A program made the translations under genes and the position numbers. The notes below the pieces were generated by a model, which saw only the letters and a program-made list of their open reading frames with translations, had not been told where the DNA came from and did no database searches. A stretch of DNA of 64,000 nucleotides, from NCBI GenBank assembly GCA_023548195.1, contig JAJHZJ010000531.1, forward strand, positions 8,109,900-8,173,899, in the 5' to 3' direction. Of this stretch, positions 54,051 through 64,000 are shown piece after piece (the first letter of the stretch is position 1; each line of letters begins with the position of its first letter). Source of the DNA: Bettongia penicillata ogilbyi (Eukaryota; Chordata; Mammalia; Diprotodontia; Potoroidae).

Positions 54051-54262
54051 ATTTTTTTTGTCGATATTTTCTTTTTTACAACATGACTATACATATAAAG
54101 CCTATATAAAATGACTTGCCTTCTCAAGGGGGTGGAGAAGGAAGGAATAGAGAGAATTTGGAACTCAAAGTTTTAAAAGCAAATGTTAAAAATTGTTTTT
54201 ACATGTAACTAAGTAAAAGTAAAATACTAAATGAATTTTTAAAAATTAAAAGGGAAAAAAGT

Positions 54263-55207
54263 TGGATGCAACTGGCCAGCAACAAAGCCCTAATTCCAGG
54301 CCCAGTAGTCTATTCACAGAACCACATAGCTTCCTGCATAGTCCAAAGTCACCTCCATACCACAAAGCTCTGTTAAAAGAAGAAACAAGGTTGAACTGAT
54401 TTGACTTGTCCTTCGTAAATTCATGAAGGTGCTCCTAGTGATCCCCATTCCCCTTTCTAAATGTTCATAAGTGTTAATTATTTGTTCTAGAAGTTGGTAC
54501 AAATCAAAGTTACAGCACCTACATTTTTAGTAATTTATCATCTTCCCTTTTCAAAAAATCAGGATAATATTTATCCATCTTCAGACCTGAGGAACATAGT
54601 CTGTTCTTAATTTTTTTTTTTCCCACAAATCATCTGCAACAGCAGAGAAATCCTGATCAGTCTCTTTGGAACATGATTGGCCTAGGTTTGGTACCTTGAA
54701 CTCATTGGACACTCTTACCATGTCCTCACTTAGCTTGGACCTTAACTCCCTGGTAACCATTTTTTGTTTTATCTTTTTCCAGGTTGAAGAAGATCATTCT
54801 CCTTGATAAAGAGAATAGGGGAAAAAAAAGTTAAGTATCTCTGCCTCCTCTCTGTCATTCATTATCATAGTTGACATCACCCTCTTAATGTCAAGAACAC
54901 GGATAAAAAAGACAATCATTGCCGTGTGCGTGTGTGTGCGCACGCGTGCGCGTGCATGTGTGTCTATAGTGCCACAATCAATGGACCCTATCTTTCTTAC
55001 ATTACCTGATTGCACCCACCATTTTTGTCACCTTTAGTACTCAATAGCAGTCATGCTTTAGCATTTCTGACACTCACTATTCTGACAGGCAGGGGCAGTT
55101 GAGTCACTGTACTGGTTTGTGAGAACTGACTATAAAATTTTCAGGGTAAGTTTTTATACCTGGGAGATGCCACAAATTAGGCCTTGATTTTTTTTTTTTT
55201 TTGTCAG
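54263..55207. other. Mostly unassigned; alternating purine-pyrimidine run at 54923-54963
   Basis: The 41-nt run strictly alternates pyrimidine and purine and holds seven CpGs, a Z-DNA-prone composition. A 16-nt T run at about 55187-55202 leads into the candidate exon. No repeat family was recognised otherwise. Confidence 0.5.
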
Positions 55208-55268
55208 GGCAGCAAACTGCGGCTTCAAAGCAAATCCAGTCCCAATGCCAGTTTGGAAGACCTAGGAG
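55208..55268 (+). other. Candidate 61-bp internal exon of an unidentified gene
   Basis: A long T tract and GTCAG precede the segment, and it ends GGAG followed by GTAAGAA, a strong donor. One frame is open throughout and reads GSKLRLQSKSSPNASLEDLG, a Ser-rich peptide with plausible phosphorylation-like composition; a second frame is also open. An alternative acceptor five bases downstream would give 56 bp. The segment is not in a recognised repeat. I do not recognise the protein. A chance match of splice signals is possible. Confidence 0.35.
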
Positions 55269-55876
55269 GTAAGAATGCTTTTTTATATACTTAAATTCAA
55301 TGAAATATTATTTTAAAATGTAAGACTGTTTTTAGTTCTTGGGCAGTACAAAAACAGACAGTAACTGGAGTGGGAGGGAGAGGGAGAGTTTGCTAATCTG
55401 TGAGGATTAAAGAAAGCAATGGAGAAATTTTTTTAAATGCAGATTAAACTTAAGAGTGTCCAACTTTCTGTTTTTTTCCTGGAGAGCCAGTTGTTAAAGA
55501 TCTACTAGCATACTTCTGATGACAGACTTCTGCCACTCTTCTGTATTCTTTCTCAGTTACTTTCGCATGCTTCTGTGTCTTTCAAAAATCTAAGTTGGTT
55601 GATGATTTCCCTGGGAATCCACATCTTAGTTTCTTTATGCCACTGACCCTTTTCATCCATCCTTATTGGAATTGTTTGCATTTGTATCATTAGAAAATCA
55701 CTCTTGAGAGTTTCCCAGCCTTCTTGGCCTGAGTTCCCCTATAGACTTTCAGGCCACAGGATTCTGATTTATATCTTCCTTAAGCCCTGAATTTCTTCTA
55801 CATGTCAGGCTATGCCTTCCTGAGGCCTCCTGAAGTCCCTATCAATTCTGTTTTGCAACAAGTTCCTCTTTATTGG
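55269..55876. other. Unassigned
   Basis: No repeat family or further exon recognised. Confidence 0.4.
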
Positions 55877-56411
55877 TGTATCAGTAAGCACCCCAACATA
55901 CACAGAGGGGCCTATCACAGGTTCTTAAGTCTGCATTTATAAAAGGAAAGGCAATTTTTGAGGGGTCAACAATCACTTTAATCAGTTCAAACAAATGCTT
56001 CCAGACACATCTTTTTATCTTTTACATTCCCAAAATTGCCAAGCCTTCCTTCTCTTCAACAAACAACCTTTTCATCTTTATCAAAACCAACAGACAAGAC
56101 TGTACTGCCTGACTCATATTGCCATACAATTTACATGCATCCCTGGACTGAGAGAGCCTTTACATCCGAGCAGTTGGGGAGTCTGAGCATATGGCCACTC
56201 TGAGTCTCCACCAGGTAATCACAAGATCCTTCTCACAAGCGAGCTCCCCAAGTAAAACACGAACCTCCCAGTATATATAACAAAGACTTGGCTTCTGAGT
56301 GGCTCGGTCAGCAGGCACGAAACCCACATAACTCAGCGCCGCTGTGAACCGTCAGGGTTCAAAGCAGACTGAACTCCAAACAAATAAATCCCACCCCGTT
56401 TGGTGCCACAG
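55877..56411 (+). mobile_element. Solo LTR-like element, copy C
   Basis: Begins TGTATCAGTAAGCACCCC and ends TTTGGTGCCACA, a TGT...ACA pair. It contains CAATTTTTGAGGGGTCAACA, a TATA box GTATATATAACAAAG at about 56272 and AATAAATCCC at about 56382, about 25 bp before the end: the normal U3-R-U5 order. The first part resembles copies A and B; the part after TATA differs from them. Confidence 0.65.
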
Positions 56412-56631
56412 GTGAAGAACAACAGTTTTCCTCATCTCTTCTTCCCTTTTCTCATCCCTTCATTCTTTTGCAGAATGAGTATTTTGAAGAAGATATGTCA
56501 GGAATGGGTCAGCTACCCTGCTATTGGCAAAGAGTTCCAGAAAATATGCAGAAAGCATGTCACCCTTAGACTGTATCTCCATGACTGATCTGTGGTCCGT
56601 TTCCTGAACTTTCCTGGCTTGATGATCCATA
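56412..56631. other. Unassigned
   Basis: Nothing recognised. Confidence 0.4.
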
Positions 56632-56892
56632 GAGGCAACTAGATGATGCAGTGGCAGATTGAGAGCTGGGTCTGGGAGTTAGAAAGCCCTGAGTTCAAAT
56701 ATGACCTCAGTCACTTAGGTAAGTATGTGACCCTAGGCAACTAATTGCCTTGGTTTCCTTCACTGTCAAATCAGAATAATAATAGTACCTCTCAGGGTTG
56801 TTGTGGGGATCATATGAGGTGCCATTTGTAAAGGACTTAGCACAGTTCCTGGCACATAGTAGGTGCTTAATAAATGCTTATTCCTTCCTTTT
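56632..56892 (+). repeat. THER/MIR-type SINE, full length
   Basis: AGGCAACTAGATGATGCAGT, GAGTTCAAATATGACCTCAG, GTGACCCTAGGCAACTAATT, GGGTTGTTGTGGGGATCATA and CCTGGCACATAGTAGGTGC, TTAATAAATGCTTATTCC. Confidence 0.82.
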
Positions 56893-57423
56893 TTCTTCCT
56901 CCATTGATCTTTATCCAAATCCCCATGCTTTTCCCCACCAGTTTGAAAAGTCTTCATTTGATGATATTTTCTTAATGTTACTTAATTTCTTAATATTATT
57001 TCATTGCTATTTAATCTCACTGGCTATTTCTGAATTTCTACATTCCAATCCTGAGCCACATCCTACCAAGCTATAATGAGATCTGTAAAGTCCACTTTAG
57101 CACCTTGAATTAAGCTCCCTAATTCATTGTGTTCTTCAGGCGATATCTACTCATTTCAGGTTCTGAACCTCAGTACTCATGCTCCAAAATCAATCTTCAT
57201 GTGTCTGTCCCTCCATCAAAATTCCCATTCATTGAAAATGCTCTTGAATATTGATCCAATTATCTAATTAATGCAATTAAAATTAAAGGGTGAATGTCTG
57301 ATCAGCTTAACTTTCCAAGGGGTATGTATATTCCCAAAGAACATGTTAAATCAAATTAATTTCTAATTGGTAGACTATGTAGGGGTGAATATATTCAGGT
57401 GAGCTGAATATAGCTTCTGGTGA

Positions 57424-57465
<42 letters not shown>

Positions 57466-57714
57466 CTCTCTGACTTGTCCATTGGGAAATAAAATAAACG
57501 TTGTTTTAGAGAATGGAGCTCTGTAACACCCATCCTGCTTCACCTTTGCAAGTGGCTCTATACTCCATAGAGCTTATTAAAAAGTAATAATGCAAGAGTA
57601 CAATAAATATTTTAAACAAGAATGTGAGGCATGGGGGAATAGCCTGTGTAGATAACATTGGTATTATATAGTGCAAGGAACACCTAGCTGGGCATAGGAG
57701 ATTTTCTATTCACT
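56893..57714. other. Single-copy DNA; (CA)n at 57425-57463
   Basis: 57225-57420 is AT-rich with several TAATTA/AATTAA homeodomain-type cores and no repeat blocks, so it is a candidate conserved noncoding element. The CA repeat follows it. Confidence 0.4.
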
Positions 57715-58165
57715 TGTCTGTATCTATCCTGAATCTCCACCCCAACCTCCCCAGTAAAATGTCAGGTCCCCTGAGGGTAAGGACTGTTTATTTTCTTTTT
57801 GAAAAATATATAGTATGCTCTCAGAAAAACCTGGGAAGACTTACATGAACTTATGCAAAGTGAAATGAGTAAAACCAGGAGAACATTGTACTTAGTAACA
57901 GCAATAGTGTAAGATAATCAGCTAGCTGTGAATGACTTAGCTGTTCTCAGAAATACAATGATCCAAGGTAACTGAAGGACTCATGATGAACAATGCTATC
58001 TGTCCCCAGAGAAAGAACTGATGGCATGGCATCTGAATACAGATCAAAGCATACTTTGTTAAAAATTGTTTTTACATGTAATTGGGGAAAAATAAAATAC
58101 TAAATAACTTTAAAAAAGAAAAGAAAAGCACAAGGTAGGTGCTTAATATGTTTCTGTTGAATAAA
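57715..58165 (+). repeat. L2 3' end split by an L1 3' tail (57815-58125)
   Basis: The outer L2 is AAAATGTCAGGTCCCCTGAG and GGTAAGGACTGTTTATTTTC on the left, and CACAAGGTAGGTGCTTAATA on the right. The inner L1 matches the copy 7 3' region (TGCAAAGTGAAATGAGTAAA, GCTGTGAATGACTTAGCTGT, CCAGAGAAAGAACTGATGGC, TTGTTTTTACATGTAATTGG), with the G-rich part deleted. Confidence 0.8.
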
Positions 58166-60754
58166 TTATCAGAAGTCCAAGGTTTGGACACAACAATGCT
58201 AGGTTCTGCTCAAACTTAGCAGGCTTCTGGAGTTCCCTGGAACATAGCAAAAACTCCTGCCTCTTGGCAAAGGTTCTGGAGGCCAGACTTCCACATGCAA
58301 CAAGGTCAAGTTTCAAATCACCTTTGGAACATAGCAATATCTCCTCCTGACTGATGACTTGGTTTCCAGATCCCTGGACCACAGCAATATTGATTACTGA
58401 TCTTTAGAGGCAGGGGCTAAAGACAGTCTAGGACCTTCTAATCACCAGCCTTCGTTGAAATTTCTTCTATTTATTAATATTCTCGGGGGAGTCATTCCCC
58501 AGGGCTTAACATGTTAGAACTCCCTGGGCCTCTCCCCATCCCCTTAATACTGATCCCATGACTCCTAGAGATAAAGCCCTTGCCCCCTTTCAACTCCCTC
58601 ATTCCATCACCTCATCACTACCTCCCCCTGTTACACTCCAAATCTGCCCACTCTGCCCTCTGAAATACCCTCTTTATCATCAAGCTTGCTTTCATTTTAT
58701 TCTTCCTTTCCTATTTGTTTCCTCTTCTGGCCCTTGCTAAGATATGGATTTCCTCCATGATACTGCATCCCTGGGTCATTTTTTCCACAACTGATTGTAT
58801 CTTCTTGAATAGTCCCTGACCAGTGGGTCCTTACGGGAGAGTCAGAATACCCCTTGTTAACCATTGACAATCCCAGAATTTCTATCACTCTTATGTAGCC
58901 ACCTCTCACCCTATGAGGTTCACTTTATTCATATCCTATTCCAGATCCTAGTGGCCATTTTATACTGAATCTCAGGCTAATTTTTCTCCTTTCTCAATGA
59001 ATTCAGTGCCTAGGTCAGAGTCTCACTCTCCATCGTAACTTTTATCTTCATACTAGAGTTGTGCTAAAATTTTATCTTGTAACCACCACCACCATCTTTA
59101 GTCAGTGTAGTATAAAGTAGCAATAGCAGGAAGACTGCAAAAGAGGAACCTAAAACTCACATAAAGAATGTCCCAAAGATCAAAGAAGCATAATTTGCAA
59201 ACTGTATCACACATTAACCAAAAATCATATCTTGAGAATAAGTCCTAAATCAAGGGAAGCCATTTAGACTTTGCTGTCAGGGTCCTGTGATATATAAACC
59301 CCTGATAAGTTCTAGACATCTACAGTAAGACCAGAACACTAAACGTTGCTGGTAATTTTGAGACGAGGTAGACATGTTAACTCTAAAGTTCTACTGGCAA
59401 CGTGGTCCATAAGCCAGTTTCAACCCAATGGATCACAGGCCCTTTGGTCCTTCAAATTCACAGGGTTCCCTCAGGATAGGCATTCATTCATCTAAAATCA
59501 GCAAAGAACGAACATAAAAGAGGTGACTCAAACTCAAGCTTGTCTAAACAAGACACACACCTTGGATGCTTTGGATGCCATGTGCTCATGACTTCATGGA
59601 GGCTTAGGTGAGAAATAAGACCTGTTACTTTTCCCACAATCCCCATCTTGGAAAGCAGCTCAAAATAATTTTACCCAATTTGCATCCAAAAGGATGAGAG
59701 AAACAGAGGATCAGGTGGCTCTCTCTTGTACAGATCCTGAGTCATCAGCTCTCCCAGCCCCATAGTGGATAAGAGAACTGACTGTTATCTCAAAGTTCAA
59801 GCCCTTTAGTCCTGAATCACACGTGACTGGAACAGGCCCCAAAAGCTGCCACATGGTGGACTGGAACCAGAAATAGTAACTCTGAGCATGTTCTGCTGGA
59901 TGGTTCCTCCAGGCCAATCCAACCTCATTGCATAGACATTTCACTTTTCCCCTCTGCCAGCGACGTTGCGGTTCTTCAAACACCCCATCTGCTGTTTATT
60001 TTCTCAAAATTAAAACTGTTTTCTGCAATTTTTTTTGTATGTTCCCTGAAAACAGTAAAAACTCCCTGAAGCAGAAAAAAAGCTTCTGAAATGGGAATAC
60101 CTCCTTCTCAAGACACATCCCTTTGCCTTTCTCCCCCCATATCCCCAACACCATTTTTTTCCACTGGAGAAATCACTTTGGGCTGGCAGCCACCATCCTG
60201 ACTCAGCTTGGGGATTTGGTTTTCATCAGGCAGCAGCCCCTCGATAATGAGCTGAGCGCCTAACCATGGCAAGGTAATCACTGGGCTGCCAGCCCAGCAA
60301 GCTTATTAGAGAAATTAAATAATTGGGAGGAAGAAAAATGGCTTTAGCGAAACACCTACAGTACATTTTCCAACTGCATCAAGAGGAGTTCTGAGGCAAC
60401 TGGGTGCCCCGCTGGTCAATGGGGAAAGCAGAATAGAGCCTGCCCCCTGGAGAAGAAAAGGAGAGACTAAAAATAAAGCTGTCTGAATACCCAGGCCTGT
60501 TGTCCTGACAACTTTGGAATAGGCGAGGTTAGGGGATAAACCGCTCAGGACTCTCTCAATAAAATTCTTCATCTACTGTTTATGCCAGAGATACCCAAGA
60601 GCCCCCAAATAATAACCCGTTCATGAAGGGCTTCGAGGTTTTAGAAGTACTTCTGTTGAGGTTTGGGGTGCTGGGGATCCTCAAGGAGATTCTCAGAGTC
60701 TGAACCCCATCACTTCCTCTTTGACTAACCTAGGATGCGAATAGAGTAGGTGTT
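58166..60754. other. Mostly single-copy DNA
   Basis: 58235-58400 has an eroded internal repetition (GGAACATAGCAA and GGACCACAGCAA blocks). The stretch 60170-60335 is a repeat-free candidate conserved noncoding element (GGCTGGCAGCC and GGGCTGCCAGCCC near-palindromic blocks). No exon or repeat family was recognised. Confidence 0.4.
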
Positions 60755-61075
60755 GTTACCCACATCCTATAGATGAAGTCAGAGAATCAAGTGAATTGAC
60801 TAAGGTCACACAGCTACTCACTTAAAATTTAATAAGTCAAAGTACTTTAAAGTTTGCAAAGCAAGTTGAAAATATTTCATTTTAGTCTAATGGCAACTCT
60901 GGGAGGAAAGAGCTATTATTATAATCTGTGTTTTACAGATGAGGAAACTGAGGCAGGTTTGTTAAATGACTTGCCAAGGGTCACATTACTGGTTTTTGCG
61001 GTTGTATTTGAACTCATGTTTAATTGATTCCTGGTCTGTCGTTTCTATCCACTTTACAACCAAGCTGTCTCCAGT
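60755..61075 (-). repeat. Two MIR-type fragments
   Basis: 60755-60830: GTTACCCACATCCTATAGAT and AAGGTCACACAGCTACTCAC. 60840-61075: AAAGTTTGCAAAGCAAGTTG, TGTTTTACAGATGAGGAAAC and CTTGCCAAGGGTCACATTAC. Confidence 0.72.
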
Positions 61076-61659
61076 AAATTACTGCACAGAGAGAGGGACT
61101 CCAGTTAAGCATTTAACTCATTATTAAGGGGCCAACGAAATCCAAATTCAGACACTAAGTCAGAACAGCCTCTGCTTGCCCCTCCCATATTTAAAGTTTG
61201 TGGGGAATGGGAAGAGGAGGAGCCTCTCAACAGCAAATCTAGAGTACTTACTAGCACACCAGGCTTCTATCTCACGTGATTTTTGGAGACGTTATTTAAA
61301 GGCATTTGGAAGGGTTTGGGGGAGAGCCCAGGCAAGTTGTGTCCTTTTCTCCGCCATCTTGTCACATTATTCTTTGTAGGGCGTTTTCACTGCTTCCCTC
61401 GGCTCAAGCCCCTACTCTAAAGTCTAAGAGATACACCTTATCAGACAGTTTACAGCCCACTTACAAGGGTCCTCACTCTAGTCACAAATAATTTTCAGTC
61501 CCAGTGATATTATGCAACTCATTGGCTGTCATCCACAACTGACCACCCCTCTTAGTGTTTTGTGAGTTTTCTAAATCACTTACACAAACTCTGTAGTCCC
61601 CACCCCCTCTATCATTTCTTTCTGAAGTACCTTCTCTTGCCTTTATACAGAATTTACAT
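61076..61659. other. Unassigned
   Basis: Nothing recognised. Confidence 0.4.
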
Positions 61660-61669
61660 TCATCCAGAG

Positions 61670-62019
61670 TCATCTTTAGAAACTTGTCATCGAGGAAAAT
61701 ACTATCCATATCCAGAGAAAGAATTATGGATTCAGAACGCAGATTGAAGCATACTGTTTGCTCTCTCTTTTTGTTTTGTTTTGTTTCTTCTTTCTCATGG
61801 TTTATTCTATTGGTTATAATTCTTGGCAACATGACTAATGTGAAAATATGTTTAATGTGAATGCATATGTAGAGCCTCTATCAGATGGTATGCTGTCTTG
61901 GGGAGGCGGAGGGAAGGGAGTGGGAGAAAATTTAGAACTCAAAAAGTTTGTGGAACTGAATGCTGTAAACCAAAGATATATAATTAAATAAAGTTTTCTT
62001 TTGAAAGAGAAAAAAAGAC
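61670..62019 (+). mobile_element. 5'-truncated L1 3' tail with target duplications
   Basis: 350 bp: TATCCATATCCAGAGAAAGA, TTGAAGCATACTGTTTGC, GGCAACATGACTAATGTG, GTGGGAGAAAATTTAGAACT and an AATTAAATAAAG end with A-rich tail. TCATCCAGAG at 61660-61669 is repeated at 62020-62029. Confidence 0.85.
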
Positions 62020-62089
62020 TCATCCAGAGCCTCTGCCCTCTGCATGGTACCAAAGGCATATCCCAGTCAGCTCCTGAAACAAAGTTTAT

Positions 62090-62290
62090 CCATTTTCGAG
62101 GTCCTCATCTCCTCTACTGAGGACTCCCCAAGACTCCATGTGAAGCATCACTGCCTTCCAGGAGAATGCAAGCTCCCTGGGGGCAGAGATTGTTTACTTC
62201 TTGTCTTTATATCCACAGTAATAATCTTGGTGGCTGGCATATGGGATGTGGTTAATAAAAGCTTGTTGAATTTAATTCTTGTTTTTGCCA
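62090..62290 (+). repeat. L2 3' end
   Basis: GAATGCAAGCTCCCTGGGGG, GCAGAGATTGTTTACTTC, TTTATATCCACAGTAATAAT and AATAAAAGCTTGTTGAATTT. Confidence 0.75.
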
Positions 62291-62934
62291 TTCTTGTGAA
62301 GGATTAAGAGTTTCTTCCTTTGGTATGTCATCCTCCCCATCCGCTTCAAGAATAATCCTAACTGATTTGGGCTAGTTTTCAAGAGTGCTTCCTCCTTGCC
62401 CCAGAGTCTGGCCCACACCTCTACTGACATGACCTAGTTTCAGAATATCAAGTGACTACACCTGAAAAGAGTTCTTCCATCAAAGCATGGGAGCAATATT
62501 CCATCCCATTCCACTTACAAACCACATGCAAGTTAGGTTAGTTTTTCTTTAAAAGGTATTGAAACCATTTTCAAGGCTTAATTAGTTCAGGAGACTAATG
62601 TAGACTATTTTCACTTCCAGAGTATAAAACAGCTTTGAAGAGCTCTAGGCATTTTCTGATGCTTGACTGGTGGTCCACCACTGGCAGCGTAGAGCCAAGG
62701 GAGCTTCATTCAACGGAGTCAACTCACAGTGTCTTCAATGCATACCCTTATAGAATATTCTTCCCCTGCTACATCTAAGTAACTCTTTTATTAGCTGAAA
62801 AATGACTTTAGAGTGTCTCATTTCATCCCACAGGATTATTGTGTGACTCCAATAAGATAATATTTGAAAAAATTCTGTAGTACTCAACACACAGAAGGCA
62901 CCATATAAATGTTTGTCCCCTTCTCTTCCCCAAC
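62291..62934. other. Unassigned
   Basis: Nothing recognised. Confidence 0.4.
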
Positions 62935-63185
62935 TGCAACATAGGCAGTTAAGTGGTACTGTGGACAGAGTACTGAACCCCAAGTCAGGAGGCCCTGAGT
63001 TCATCTCCAGCCGAAATAATTGTTTGTTATGTTACCTTGGGCAAGTCACAACCTCAATTTCCTCAACTGTAAAATGGAGATAATAAAGCACTTTCTGCCC
63101 AGATAAGTTGTAAAGATAGAATGAAGTAACATTTTACATAGTGCTTGGCACTAATAGGCTCCTAATAAATGCCTAAGTTTATTTT
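62935..63185 (+). repeat. THER/MIR-type SINE
   Basis: AGGCAGTTAAGTGGTACTGT, CCCAAGTCAGGAGGCCCTGA, CCTTGGGCAAGTCACAACC and AGTGCTTGGCACTAATAGGC. Confidence 0.75.
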
Positions 63186-63229
63186 TTTTACTCCAATATC
63201 AAATTTTAACTACCAGAGGACTGACCTGA

Positions 63230-63520
63230 GTGAGACCCAGTCCAGAACAAATAAACAAAACACTTTGGTTCTAGTGTCTCAGCTCTAATAATTGTTAATA
63301 TGACCCTGTGCAAATTATTTCTCTTCTCTGACTCTCAGTTTCCTCATCCATAAAATTGAAGTAAAATTATACCCCCTCCTTCACATATTTGTTGTGTACA
63401 CTATATAAGTCTCCAACCTCTCTGGGCCTCAGTTACTCCATCCATTAAATAAAGGGTTGATTGGACAGCCTCTAAGGAGTCTTCCAGTTATAGAATAGCT
63501 GGATCTATAATCCTACTTTC
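63230..63520 (+). repeat. MIR-type fragments
   Basis: CCCTGTGCAAATTATTTCTC, CTGACTCTCAGTTTCCTCAT and TTGGACAGCCTCTAAGGAGT, possibly two overlapping eroded copies. Confidence 0.55.
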
Positions 63521-63648
63521 ATTACTCATTAGTACAATTGAAACCAAAGGTGTCCTTTGAGGGTGTACTGTCCTTCTAATGCTCAAGCTAATGTTTGGCC
63601 AAATTCTACCTCTCAATAATCCAAACACCAAATTATGAGAGTCTAGCT

Positions 63649-63801
63649 CAGGGATGGGGAACCTGTAGCCTCAAGGCCACATGTGACCCTCTAGGTCCTC
63701 AAGTGTGGCCCTTTCACTGAATCCAAACTGTGGGGTTCGGCCACAGTTGAGGACCTAAAGGGCCACATGTGGCCTTGAGGCCACAAGTTTACCCCTCCTT
63801 G
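63649..63801. mobile_element. Palindromic nonautonomous hAT element
   Basis: Starts CAGGGATGGGGAACCTG and ends with the complement of CAAGGAGGGGTAAACTTG. The two halves are inverted repeats over almost the whole length (GCCTCAAGGCCACATGTG... paired with its reverse). GTCTAGCTCA occurs at 63641-63650 and again at 63801-63810, which includes an 8-bp hAT-type target duplication. No transposase. Confidence 0.85.
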
Positions 63802-63810
63802 TCTAGCTCA

Positions 63811-63995
63811 TTAGTTACTCTGTCTACAAGAAGTCTGGGACTCTGATTCCTGCATTGCCACTAATTAGTCACGTAACCTTGGGTTTCACCTCTTCAAAGC
63901 TCAGTTTCTTCAACTAGAGAATGAATGAAATGGACCCTATTCTAGTAACCAGAAGGTTTCGAAGGCATTCCAGGGTTAATATTATGGTTCTATCA
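63811..63995 (+). repeat. THER/MIR-type SINE fragment
   Basis: ACTCTGATTCCTGCATTGCC, GTCACGTAACCTTGGGTTTC and CTCAGTTTCTTCAACTAGAG, with sequence also present just left of the hAT insertion. It reaches the end of the window. Confidence 0.6.
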
Positions 63996-64000
63996 AAAAA

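Larger units (their letters stand above)
50866..54262 (+). mobile_element. L1 with internal deletion, keeps 3' end of ORF2 (copy 7)
   Basis: 3.4 kb: a slightly truncated 5' end (AAATGGTGGAGAAAAGG), older-type 5'UTR, ORF1 51588-52669, spacer to about 53270, ORF2 C-terminal remnant 53271-54050, 3'UTR (TATAAAGCCTATATAAAATG, GGAACTCAAAGTTTTAAAAG) and tail. It lies in the same order as the HAL1-like copies, but about 0.8 kb of ORF2 remains at the place where the others join spacer to 3'UTR. Confidence 0.85.

Noticed and set aside
1..64000. CRISPR arrays, operons, phage genes or other prokaryotic systems
   Set aside because: No spaced direct repeats or prokaryotic gene structure; all evidence is vertebrate.

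Overview
This is nuclear DNA from a vertebrate. The repeat mix points to a marsupial: LINE-1 with a marsupial-type ORF1, many ancient L2 and MIR/THER copies, RTE (BovB-like) LINE fragments, and tRNA-like SINEs with the GCAGCTAGGTGGC head found across marsupials. Species cannot be fixed from the sequence alone. Almost no long reading frame belongs to a host gene. The window is intergenic or a large intron, built from about 60 interspersed repeats. The only hint of a host coding exon is a 61-bp exon-like segment at 55208-55268.

Layout. 1-4.7 kb: SINE and MIR pieces, a 771-nt almost pure purine tract, a TCTG/CT-rich tract, then unrecognised single-copy DNA. 4.7-7.9 kb: a broken L2 and SINEs. 7.9-10.9 kb: a complete 2.97-kb half-L1 (HAL1-like) element with 13-bp target duplications (copy 1). 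11-20 kb: MIR/THER, SINEs, L2, an L1 5' fragment, an RTE LINE and an unclassified repeat. 20.4-23.1 kb: an older HAL1-like copy (copy 4) splitting an L2. 24.5-26.4 kb: RTE remnants with a 3'-truncated L1/HAL1 fragment (copy 5) inserted. 26.5-34.4 kb: sparse MIR, hAT, SINE and LTR pieces. 34.4-40.9 kb: a nest in which HAL1 copy 6 is interrupted by HAL1 copy 2, followed by an L1 tail that received a chimeric U6 snRNA / alpha-tubulin retrocopy. 41-46 kb: LTRs, a 7SL RNA pseudogene and a triple nest (L1 ORF2 > SINE > LTR element). 46.7-47.1 kb: a polypyrimidine tract. 48-54.3 kb: SINEs, L2, an LTR and L1 copy 7, which keeps the 3' part of ORF2. 54.3-64 kb: mostly single-copy DNA with the candidate exon, an LTR, L1 and L2 tails and a hAT palindrome.

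How it fits together. The elements record L1 retrotransposition and its by-products: full-length ORF1-only elements that would depend on ORF2 protein supplied by other L1s, a trans-mobilised mRNA fused to U6 RNA, an SRP-RNA pseudogene, 5'-truncated tails and a 3'-truncated insertion. Five insertions have target-site duplications readable in the sequence. Every ORF examined in the L1/HAL1 copies carries at least one disabling change. The strongest observations are the U6-tubulin chimera and the group of ORF2-less L1 elements that share the same internal junction.
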